Assembly (NCBI GenBank): GCA_964415085.1
Contig: CAYPYI010000087.1
Span: forward strand, 1-5,391
Direction of reading: 5' to 3'
Source: CAYPYI01 sp964415085
Lineage (GTDB): Bacteria > Bacillota > Clostridia > Tissierellales > Tissierellaceae
Length of the DNA: 5,391 bases
In this document: one piece after another, positions 1-5,348 of the stretch
Layout of the letters: each line of letters begins with the position of its first letter
How positions within the stretch are numbered: the first letter of the stretch is position 1
Made by a program: the position numbers and the translations under genes
Notes under the pieces: model-generated
Told to the model about the DNA's origin: nothing
What the model saw: the letters and a program-made list of their open reading frames with translations, nothing else
Databases searched by the model: none

Positions 1-617
1 AAACCCCAGAAGAATCTAGAATAGAGGATTACCAAAAGATTATCCATATCTGTAAAGAGAAATTAAGACAGCTTAATTATCAGGGAGCTGACATAAAAGA
101 ATCTAGTAAGAATCAAGTAATTAAACTTAATAGTTATGATATAGAAGGAAAAGAATTAATACTAGATATTTTAACTACTGGTGATACAATTGGTGAAGAT
201 ATTTTCTTTGAGTCAAGGAGTCATACTTACAATGCTATATGTATTACAGATTGTAAAATTTGTATTATTAGCAAAGAAACATTTATTAATTTAATAAGGA
301 AGGAACCAGAAGTAGCATGGAGCCTTATAAATGTATTAACTGGAAAATTAAAAAAATCTAATGAAACAATTGAACTATTACATGAAAATGATGCAACAAA
401 GAGAATAATCAAATTTTTCTATCAGAATAATCAAAATAATGATAAAGACTATATAAATTTAACCGTTGATGATATAGCAGCAAGTACTAATCTTAGAAGA
501 GAGACTGTAAGTAGAAAAATATCATATCTACAAAAGAATAAATATATTGAAAGAATAGGAATTGCAAAAATTAGGATAATAGATAATGAAAAGTTAATTA
601 ATATGCTAGACGAGTAA
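1..617 (+). CDS. Crp/Fnr-family transcriptional regulator, 5'-truncated by window edge
   Basis: The open frame enters from the left edge (first full codon at 3) and ends at TAA 615-617, giving 204 residues; family members are usually 220-235 aa, so little is missing. Visible residues 42-100 resemble the second half of the cyclic-nucleotide-binding beta-roll (GDTIGED at 60-66, then a strand rich in Cys and Ile). A dimerisation helix follows at about 102-127. A winged helix-turn-helix follows at about 153-193, with the family-typical RRETVSRKISYL at 165-176. The Arg-Ser-Ala that contacts cAMP in E. coli CRP is not seen; the region reads SHTYNAI, so cAMP binding is unlikely. The part before residue 42 is divergent: the usual YxxxxG before the IKLNSY strand is not evident. 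Ligand and targets are unknown. It is probably a DNA-binding dimer in the cytoplasm. It is separated from the next gene by a terminator, so it is not in that operon. Confidence 0.88.
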   Translation, partial: TPEESRIEDYQKIIHICKEKLRQLNYQGADIKESSKNQVIKLNSYDIEGKELILDILTTGDTIGEDIFFESRSHTYNAICITDCKICIISKETFINLIRKEPEVAWSLINVLTGKLKKSNETIELLHENDATKRIIKFFYQNNQNNDKDYINLTVDDIAASTNLRRETVSRKISYLQKNKYIERIGIAKIRIIDNEKLINMLDE

Positions 618-658
618 CAGGTTAAAATATGTATACTTTGATAGATTATATATAAGAT

Positions 659-710
659 AAATAAAATTTCTAGGATGGATTATCTAAGTCTTAGAAGTTT
701 TATTTTTTTT
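659..710 (+). terminator. intrinsic terminator of the Crp/Fnr gene
   Basis: Arms at 661-675 (ataaaatttctagga) and 689-703 (tcttagaagttttat) pair over 15 bp, with two G-U wobbles and no mismatch. The loop is 13 nt, and eight T residues follow directly (703-710). It starts 42 bp after the regulator stop and ends before the peroxidase gene, so it isolates the two transcription units. Confidence 0.85.
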
Positions 711-760
711 GTTTAATCTAGAACTTAATCATGATAACATGTATATATTAGTAAATTACT

Positions 761-775
761 TTATAATTAGAATTA
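761..775. promoter_or_regulatory. possible PerR-like box before the peroxidase gene
   Basis: TTATAATTAGAATTA matches the Bacillus PerR consensus TTATAATNATTATAA at 11 of 14 defined positions, and the left half is perfect. It lies just before the Shine-Dalgarno sequence of a peroxidase gene, a sensible place for peroxide-responsive repression. In DNA this AT-rich, such a match can arise by chance, and no convincing -35/-10 pair was found around it, so this is only a candidate. Confidence 0.2.
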
Positions 776-789
776 GAAGGAGAAACGTC

Positions 790-1272
790 ATGAAATTTTA
801 TGATTTTAATGCTAAAGATATATATGGTGAAGATATAAGTATGAGTGAGTATGAAGGTAAGGTAGTTTTGGTTGTTAATACTGCAAGTAAATGTGGTTTT
901 ACTGATCAATTTGAAGGATTAGAAGAGCTTTATAAGGATTATAAGGATAAAGGATTTGAGATATTAGGATTCCCTTGTAATCAGTTTGGTAATCAAGAAC
1001 CTGGTAGTCATAAAGAAATTGCAGAATTTTGTAGATTAAATTATGGAGTTACATTTACAATGTTTGAAAAAATAGATGTAAATGGTAAGAATGCACATCC
1101 TTTATTTAATTATTTAACAGATGAAACTAAAGGTATATTTGGGAAAAAAGTTAAGTGGAACTTTACAAAGTTTTTAATAGATAAAAATGGAAATGTTATA
1201 AAGAGGTATGCACCTACTACAGTTCCAAAGGATATTAAACAAGATATAGAAAAACTAATAAGTGAAAAATAA
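790..1272 (+). CDS. glutathione peroxidase family protein (Cys type, probably thioredoxin-dependent)
   Basis: This 160-aa single-domain protein has the thioredoxin fold and the usual length for bacterial GPx. It should reduce hydrogen peroxide or organic hydroperoxides in the cytoplasm. The catalytic tetrad is complete: Cys35 (in NTASKCGFT; ordinary TGT codon at 892, so not selenocysteine), Gln69 (in FGNQEPG), Trp123 and Asn124 (in KWNFTKF). The family hallmark GFPCNQFG is at 60-67. Cys81 (EFCRLNYGVTF) matches the resolving Cys82 of yeast Gpx3. This supports a 2-Cys mechanism recycled by thioredoxin rather than glutathione (inference from family knowledge). The ATG at 790 is chosen because AAGGAG at 777-782 sits 7 nt upstream and the protein then begins right at the family start. 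An upstream in-frame TTG at 709 would add 27 unrelated residues and lies inside the preceding terminator. A small membrane protein follows after 22 bp with no terminator between, so the two are probably co-transcribed. Confidence 0.95.
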   Translation: MKFYDFNAKDIYGEDISMSEYEGKVVLVVNTASKCGFTDQFEGLEELYKDYKDKGFEILGFPCNQFGNQEPGSHKEIAEFCRLNYGVTFTMFEKIDVNGKNAHPLFNYLTDETKGIFGKKVKWNFTKFLIDKNGNVIKRYAPTTVPKDIKQDIEKLISEK

Positions 1273-1294
1273 AAAATGTTTTATTTTATAAGGG

Positions 1295-1453
1295 GTGATT
1301 ATAATTATAGTTTTAGCAGTTATAACAACTATTATTATTGGAGTTCTAGGATCAGCATTTGGCTATGAAATGAATTTTGAATCATTAGGAGTAATTCTAG
1401 CAGTAGCTAATATGGGGGGATTTATTTTATACAGTATTAATAGAAATAAATAG
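1295..1453 (+). CDS. small hydrophobic membrane protein (49-52 aa), unknown function
   Basis: The frame is open up to TAG 1451-1453 and encodes a compact, clearly protein-like sequence. A hydrophobic helix (about 2-20, IVLAVITTIIIGVLG core) is followed by a short polar link (GYEMNFES), a second hydrophobic helix (about 29-46, with NMGGF), and a positively charged end, SINRNK. This is a typical two-helix hairpin membrane protein with its C-terminus probably inside the cell. The start is unusual. GTG 1295-1297 gives 52 aa but overlaps the ribosome binding site AGGGGTGATT (1291-1300). The codon at the proper distance is ATT at 1304, which would give 49 aa starting IVLAVITT. The gene lies 22 bp after the peroxidase gene, probably in the same transcript, and is followed by two hairpins. 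I do not recognise the family and assign no function. Confidence 0.7.
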   Translation: MIIIIVLAVITTIIIGVLGSAFGYEMNFESLGVILAVANMGGFILYSINRNK

Positions 1454-1457
1454 ATAG

Positions 1458-1491
1458 ATTATTAACCTAAATATATATATAGGTTAATAAT
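1458..1491. repeat. 12-bp perfect inverted repeat (hairpin) after the small membrane protein gene
   Basis: Arms at 1458-1469 (attattaaccta) and 1480-1491 (taggttaataat) are perfectly complementary, with a 10-nt AT loop. The hairpin begins 4 nt after the small protein's stop. No T-run follows on either strand, so it is not a classical terminator by itself. It may protect the 3' end of the mRNA or assist the terminator 6 bp further on. Confidence 0.5.
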
Positions 1492-1492
1492 A

Positions 1493-1530
1493 AAATAAAA
1501 TGTTGGGAAAATTTTCCCAACATTTTTATT
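1493..1530. terminator. bidirectional intrinsic terminator between convergent genes
   Basis: Positions 1497-1526 form a perfect 30-bp palindrome (half-site AAAATGTTGGGAAAA), giving a stem with a GGG/CCC core. On the plus strand the stem runs into TTTTTATTT. On the minus strand it runs into ATTTTATTTTA. It sits between the end of the plus-strand peroxidase/small-protein unit and the end of the minus-strand transporter gene (stop at 1540), so it can end both transcripts. Confidence 0.88.
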
Positions 1531-1539
1531 TAGATGTTA

Positions 1540-2943
1540 TTAATTCCAGAAATCTGTTTTATCTTTTAAATTAATAGAAGATGCCTTGAATACTGGATTT
1601 ATTCCTTTTTTTCTTTGAGCTAAGTAATCATTCATAGCATTAATAACAGGATCTTTTAGAATAATAATTGTTGGTATATTTATTAAAGCCATTGCAGCCA
1701 TTAACACGTCTGCAGTATCCCAAGCAACACCGAATTCAAGACCAGCACCTACTAATATAATTAAAACAGCTATACTTCTAAAAATATTTAGTGCAGTTTT
1801 ACTTAAAGAATTTTTAAATAAGTATTGTAAATTTGCTTCTGAGTAAAAATAATTACCAATTAAAGTTGTAAATCCGAATAAAAATAATGCTACAGTAAAG
1901 AAATGTTGCCCTAAAGATCCAAAGTTATTACTAAGTGCAGCAACATTATAAGCTGCTCCTGCTAGTTCTGGTTCAGGAGCTATTCCAGATGCTAAAAGCA
2001 TAAATGCAGTTGTTGTACAAATAATCCAAGTATCTAGATATACAGACATCATTTGAACTAATCCTTGTTTAACTGGGTGGGAAACGTCTGCAGCTGCAGC
2101 TGCGTTTGGAGCAGAACCAATACCTGCTTCATTAGAATATAGACCTCTTTTTAAACCCATCATTATAACAGAACCCATAAAACCACCAAAAATAGCTTTG
2201 AAATCAAATGCTTGAGAAAAAATATCAGAAAATACAGCTGGAATTAAGTTTATATTTTTAAATATTACAATTATTGCAACTATAATATAAGCTCCTGACA
2301 TTACAGGAACAAGTAATGATGCTATTTCACTTATTTTGTTACCTCCACCGAAAATTGTAAGGCCTGTTAGTATAGCTAATACGGCACCTACAATATATGG
2401 AGTAGTATCAGGATTATAAAAACTATATGTAGCAAAAGCAGAGTTTATATTGAATGATGCTAACATATTAAAGCCAAACATGTAAGTAAGTATTAATATT
2501 ATTGAAAAAGCTATTCCTAGACCTTTATTTTTTAATCCAGCTTCAATATAATAAGCTGGACCACCATAAGATCCACCGTTAATATCTTTCTTTTTATATA
2601 TTTGTGCAAGAGTACTTTCAACAAAAGCTGAAGCTGCACCTATAAAAGCTACTATCCACATCCAAAATACTGAGCCTGCTCCACCTATACAAATTGCAGT
2701 TGAAACTCCAACTATATTTCCAGTACCAACTCTTGAAGCTGTTGAAACCATCAAAGCCTGAAATGAAGACATAGATTGTTCATCTTCTGAAGGTTCACCT
2801 ACAACCTTAATAGATTCTTTTAATAGTCTTAATTGTACAAAATTAGTTTTAATTGAAAAATAAAGTCCACCACCTAGTAATAATACAGGTAAGATATAAG
2901 TATAAAGAAAACCGCTTAAGCTACCAATAAACTTTGCATACAT
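1540..2943 (-). CDS. AGCS-family sodium:amino acid symporter (alanine/glycine/glutamine type)
   Basis: This 467-aa integral membrane protein has normal family length (440-490) and about 11 hydrophobic segments. It should bring an amino acid into the cell together with sodium. Family signatures are visible: STASRVGTGNIVGVSTA at 67-83, whose TGN is in the substrate/ion site of solved AGCS proteins; GGSYGGPAYYIEAG at 123-136; and SNEAGIGSAPNAAAAAD at 270-286. The C-terminal tail from about 430 is polar and cytoplasmic in character. ATG 2943 is supported by AGGAGG at 2951-2956 (minus strand), 7 nt away. Sequence alone does not separate alanine from glutamine transporters. The glutaminase gene directly upstream on the same strand, the order of B. 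subtilis glsA-glnT, favours glutamine (inference). It can be expressed from its own promoter in the 126-bp gap and perhaps by read-through from glsA. Its transcript ends at the palindrome near 1497-1526. Confidence 0.95.
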   Translation of the reverse strand: MYAKFIGSLSGFLYTYILPVLLLGGGLYFSIKTNFVQLRLLKESIKVVGEPSEDEQSMSSFQALMVSTASRVGTGNIVGVSTAICIGGAGSVFWMWIVAFIGAASAFVESTLAQIYKKKDINGGSYGGPAYYIEAGLKNKGLGIAFSIILILTYMFGFNMLASFNINSAFATYSFYNPDTTPYIVGAVLAILTGLTIFGGGNKISEIASLLVPVMSGAYIIVAIIVIFKNINLIPAVFSDIFSQAFDFKAIFGGFMGSVIMMGLKRGLYSNEAGIGSAPNAAAAADVSHPVKQGLVQMMSVYLDTWIICTTTAFMLLASGIAPEPELAGAAYNVAALSNNFGSLGQHFFTVALFLFGFTTLIGNYFYSEANLQYLFKNSLSKTALNIFRSIAVLIILVGAGLEFGVAWDTADVLMAAMALINIPTIIILKDPVINAMNDYLAQRKKGINPVFKASSINLKDKTDFWN

Positions 2944-2991
2944 ATTATTTCCTCCTATTCAAATTATAAATCCATATTTTAATTGATATAA

Positions 2992-3027
2992 GCTAACAAT
3001 TATAAATAAATTTTATAAACAAGTCAT
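2992..3027 (-). promoter_or_regulatory. sigma-A-type promoter for the symporter gene
   Basis: Read on the minus strand: -35 ATGACT (3027-3022), a 17-nt spacer, and a perfect -10 TATAAT (3004-2999). Transcription would start near 2992 and leave a leader of about 50 nt before the ATG at 2943. It lies in the 126-bp glsA-symporter gap. No G/C-rich terminator hairpin for glsA was seen in that gap, only an AT palindrome near 3049-3064, so read-through from glsA remains possible. Confidence 0.55.
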
Positions 3028-3069
3028 ATATCACATCCTTTTTATACTTTTTTAATATTAAAAATTACA

Positions 3070-3990
3070 TTATTGGTTAAAACTATGTAATTCTAATTTT
3101 TTAGATAAATACTCTAAGATATGATATCCTGCAATACTATTTCCATTAGAATCAAGAGAAGGTCCAAACACTGCAATTCCCATTCTATTTTCACAGCTAG
3201 CTATAATACCACCTCCAACTCCACTTTTAGCAGGCATTCCAACCCTAACCGCAAATTCACCTGATCCATCATACATGCCACAAGTCATCATAATAGACTT
3301 AGTAATTTTAAGTGTTTCTTTTGATATATGATTCGAACATTTATTACTAGAGTTAGTAGCTAATAAATTAGATAAGACAGCTAATTGATATGTATTGACT
3401 TTAATTGAACATATTTTAAAATAAAATTTTAGTATCTCTTCTACATTTCCTTCGAGTATATTATTGCTATTAAGATAATATGCGATTGAACGATTTAATG
3501 ATCCAGTTTTGCATTCAGATAAATAAACGTTTTCATCTATACAAAAAGAATCTTGGCCACATATATCACACATAAAATCTAAAAAGTCTTCAATAGAATA
3601 ATTATTAGCTATTAATCCAGATACAGCTATTGCACCAGCGTTAATAAAAGGATTAGAAGGATATTTGCTTTTGGTTTCAAGTCTTGCAATAGAATTAAAA
3701 GAATCTCCTGAAGCTTCAACTCCAACCTTACTAAACACTATATCTGGGCCAAATTTTTCCAGAGCAAAAATCAGACTTATTACTTTAGAGATGCTTTGAA
3801 TGGTAAAATTATGTTTCCAATCGCCAGCATGGAACGTTTTCCCATCTGATGTAATAATAGTAGCACCTAATAAATTCTTATCAACACTTCCTAACTCGGG
3901 AATGTACGTTGCTACGTTTCCATTATTAATAAACTTTTTGCCATAATCTAATGATTCTAATAAAATAGATTCAATATTAGGAGTATTCAT
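3070..3990 (-). CDS. glsA: glutaminase (L-glutamine to L-glutamate and ammonia)
   Basis: This 306-aa protein has the full length of the bacterial glutaminase family (serine-dependent beta-lactamase-like fold). It is cytoplasmic, with no signal peptide. The catalytic Ser66 and Lys69 are in TIQSISK, at the same numbering as the E. coli enzymes. The other substrate-site residues can be placed: Asn117 (NPFINAGA), Glu159 (LSECKTGS), Asn166 (LNRSIAYY), Tyr190 (KFYFK), Tyr240 (CGMYDGSGEFA) and Val258 (KSGVGGGI). All expected positions are kept, so it should be active. It has eight cysteines including a CDIC pair at 141-144, more than seems usual; no role is assigned. ATG 3990 has AGAGGGG just upstream on the minus strand, spaced about 5 nt. 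The symporter gene follows on the same strand after 126 bp, and a LysR-type regulator gene is divergent, suggesting an inducible glutamine-use unit. Confidence 0.97.
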   Translation of the reverse strand: MNTPNIESILLESLDYGKKFINNGNVATYIPELGSVDKNLLGATIITSDGKTFHAGDWKHNFTIQSISKVISLIFALEKFGPDIVFSKVGVEASGDSFNSIARLETKSKYPSNPFINAGAIAVSGLIANNYSIEDFLDFMCDICGQDSFCIDENVYLSECKTGSLNRSIAYYLNSNNILEGNVEEILKFYFKICSIKVNTYQLAVLSNLLATNSSNKCSNHISKETLKITKSIMMTCGMYDGSGEFAVRVGMPAKSGVGGGIIASCENRMGIAVFGPSLDSNGNSIAGYHILEYLSKKLELHSFNQ

Positions 3991-4013
3991 TTTTTCCCCT
4001 CTTTCTAATATAT

Positions 4014-4042
4014 TTGTTAAACTTATAATACAATTATATGAT
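4014..4042 (+). promoter_or_regulatory. candidate promoter of the LysR-type regulator gene
   Basis: TTGTTA at 4014-4019, a 17-nt spacer and TATGAT at 4037-4042 make a reasonable sigma-A promoter. The transcript would start near 4049, inside the repeat cluster, with a leader of about 130 nt. It overlaps the candidate glsA -10 boxes on the other strand, so a protein bound here could affect both genes, as in many autoregulated LysR systems. Confidence 0.35.
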
Positions 4043-4048
4043 ATTATA
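4033..4048 (-). promoter_or_regulatory. candidate glsA promoter, -10 boxes with weak -35
   Basis: On the minus strand two perfect TATAAT hexamers lie at 4048-4043 and 4038-4033, 43-58 nt before the glsA ATG. At 17-nt spacing the -35 positions read only TATTAA-like sequence. A good -10 with a poor -35 is typical of promoters needing an activator, in line with the adjacent LysR gene. Which hexamer is used cannot be told from sequence. Confidence 0.35.
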
Positions 4049-4104
4049 ATAGTTATTAATAATAGTTAATAAATATAGCATCTATAGCTAATAACTATAG
4101 CTAA
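4048..4104. promoter_or_regulatory. repeat cluster between glsA and lysR, candidate LysR operator
   Basis: ATAGTTATTA (4049-4058) and TAATAACTAT (4089-4098) form a perfect 10-bp inverted repeat with centres 40 bp apart. CTATAGCTAA occurs twice as a direct repeat (4082-4091 and 4095-4104), 13 bp apart in register. A second copy of the AATAGTTA word starts at 4060. LysR-type proteins bind AT-rich interrupted dyads over about 50-60 bp upstream of the divergent target. This cluster has that size and position, directly upstream of the glsA -10 boxes. The assignment is inference. Confidence 0.4.
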
Positions 4105-4178
4105 GAGAAATAAGTTATATAAAGTAATAAAAACTTTCTTAATACTACATTTATTAAAATTATGAAAGGGTGTTAATA

Positions 4179-5111
4179 TTGAATATTAATCAATTTAAAG
4201 ATTTTGTTATAGTTGCAGAATGTGGTTCCATAAACAAAGCTGCTAGAAAATTATATATATCCCAACCACATTTAAGTAATATAATAAAGGATTTAGAGAA
4301 ATCTGTGGGATTTGAATTATTTAATAGGACTAGTAAAGGGGTAACTTTAACTGAAGCGGGAGAATATTTTTTAAAACATTCACGTTTAATTTTAAGGGAA
4401 GTAGAAGTTTTAAAAAGTTATAGCCCAAGAAATAATATAATTTCAGATAAACTCCGCGTTTCCATGACTAAATTTACTCATGTTATGGAATGTTTTAATA
4501 AACTTTGTAGTAAAAAAGAGAATATAGACGAATTTACATATGTGCTAAATGAGGGAAATACAAGAGAAGTAATCACAGATATAACTAGTGGATATACAGA
4601 TATAGGCATAATACATTATGATGTTCATGAATCTAATAATATACATGAACTTATAAAAAATAGCGGTCTTAAATTTGAAATTTTAGGTGAATTTGAGCCT
4701 GAAATCTGTATTTCTAAAAATCATGAGCTTTTTAAAAAAGGAGAAAAAATTAGTTTAAATAATTTAAAGGATTATGGATTTGTTAGATATCTTGGACAAT
4801 ATGAAGATTTTATATACAATATTTTTAAAAAAGGTTTTCATGATGATCTTAATAATTCTAATAAAATAATTTATGTATATGGTAGATCTACTTTATTAAA
4901 CTTAATTTCTATAAGTAATTATTATACTATAGGAATAAAAGAGTTTGAAAATCAAAAATCAATGTTTGATGTTATTTCTGTTCCAATAGATGGTTGTGAA
5001 AGTACTATTTTATTTTCTCTAATAACTAGAAAAGATGATAATTTAAATGAGACATCAAAAGAATTTATAAAGGATATTAAAGAACTATTTGAGAAAATAT
5101 CAGATTTATAG
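4179..5111 (+). CDS. LysR-family transcriptional regulator, divergent from glsA
   Basis: At 310 aa this is the normal length for LysR regulators. The N-terminal winged helix-turn-helix is complete: FVIVAECGSINKAARKLYIS at 9-28 leads into the recognition helix QPHLSNIIKDLE (29-40). The GFELFNRTSKGVTLTEAGE wing follows (44-62), then the linker helix to about 80. Residues from about 90 onward form the periplasmic-binding-protein-like effector domain (for example GYTDIGIIHYD and EPEICISKNHELF). TTG 4179 is preferred because the ribosome binding site AAAGGGTG (4165-4172) lies 6 nt before it. The in-frame GTG at 4170 overlaps that site and would add three residues. The divergent arrangement with glsA is the classic LysR layout, so it probably activates glsA and perhaps the symporter and controls itself. 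Its effector could be glutamine or a related metabolite, but the sequence does not show this. A terminator at 5199-5250 follows. Confidence 0.93.
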   Translation: MNINQFKDFVIVAECGSINKAARKLYISQPHLSNIIKDLEKSVGFELFNRTSKGVTLTEAGEYFLKHSRLILREVEVLKSYSPRNNIISDKLRVSMTKFTHVMECFNKLCSKKENIDEFTYVLNEGNTREVITDITSGYTDIGIIHYDVHESNNIHELIKNSGLKFEILGEFEPEICISKNHELFKKGEKISLNNLKDYGFVRYLGQYEDFIYNIFKKGFHDDLNNSNKIIYVYGRSTLLNLISISNYYTIGIKEFENQKSMFDVISVPIDGCESTILFSLITRKDDNLNETSKEFIKDIKELFEKISDL

Positions 5112-5150
5112 ATATAAATATGATATATAAGTGCAATATAAATTTAAGAT

Positions 5151-5170
5151 AAAAAGATCTTGTTCTTTTT
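5151..5170. repeat. short hairpin downstream of the LysR gene
   Basis: AAAAAGA (5151-5157) pairs with TCTTTTT (5164-5170) around a 6-nt loop. The T-run is used up in the stem on the plus strand. It is weak and AT-rich, and probably at most an auxiliary to the stronger terminator 30 bp downstream. Confidence 0.3.
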
Positions 5171-5198
5171 AAAAAAAATAATATAGAAATAAGTAAAT

Positions 5199-5250
5199 AA
5201 AAAGGTACTTTAATAGAGCTATTAAATTAGTTATTTAAGTATCTTTTTTT
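5199..5250 (+). terminator. intrinsic terminator of the LysR regulator gene
   Basis: AAAAAGGTACTT (5199-5210) pairs with AAGTATCTTTTT (5237-5248) over 12 bp with one G-U pair. The apex holds a second small stem (TAATAG/CTATTA, 5211-5224). The 3' arm runs into seven T residues, then TATT. It lies 88 bp after the regulator stop and before the promoter of the next gene. Confidence 0.75.
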
Positions 5251-5262
5251 ATTATGCTTTAT

Positions 5263-5311
5263 TTGCTTAAAATGTCGGAATAAGCTAATTTATAATAACT
5301 TATGCTATAAT
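5263..5311 (+). promoter_or_regulatory. promoter of the right-edge gene (extended -10)
   Basis: TGCTATAAT at 5303-5311 is a perfect extended -10 (TGN TATAAT) and would start transcription near 5318, about 30 nt before the ATG. The -35 at standard spacing (AGCTAA) is poor, which an extended -10 can offset. A second, weaker option is TTGCTT (5263-5268), 17 nt, then TAATTT (5286-5291). Confidence 0.55.
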
Positions 5312-5348
5312 GGTATTAATTTAACAATATAATAATAGGAGGACTAGT

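Noticed and set aside
240..263. CX3CX2C cluster in the Crp/Fnr protein as a possible Fe-S site
   Set aside because: The cysteines fall in a beta-strand where the family often has Cys (DCEVC-like). FNR-type clusters use cysteines elsewhere, mostly at the N-terminus.
227..412. 61-codon open frame on the minus strand
   Set aside because: It lies antisense inside the Crp/Fnr gene, has no ribosome binding site, and its hydrophobic look follows from the AT-rich opposite strand.
709..789. 27-residue N-terminal extension of the peroxidase from TTG 709
   Set aside because: The TTG lies in the T-run of the preceding terminator, there is no ribosome binding site, and the residues do not fit the family. 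ATG 790 has AAGGAG at good spacing.
1276..1368. 30-codon ATG frame after the peroxidase gene
   Set aside because: It is out of frame with the well-formed membrane protein, has no ribosome binding site, and encodes a Tyr/Ser-rich product that looks like a frame shadow.
4170..4178. GTG 4170 as start of the LysR protein
   Set aside because: The GTG overlaps the Shine-Dalgarno sequence itself. TTG 4179 has the right spacing and gives the usual LysR N-terminus.
5112..5348. Possible small RNA or riboswitch downstream of the LysR gene
   Set aside because: Apart from two hairpins and a promoter, the stretch is simple AT-rich sequence with no recognisable conserved riboswitch core and no coding frame.
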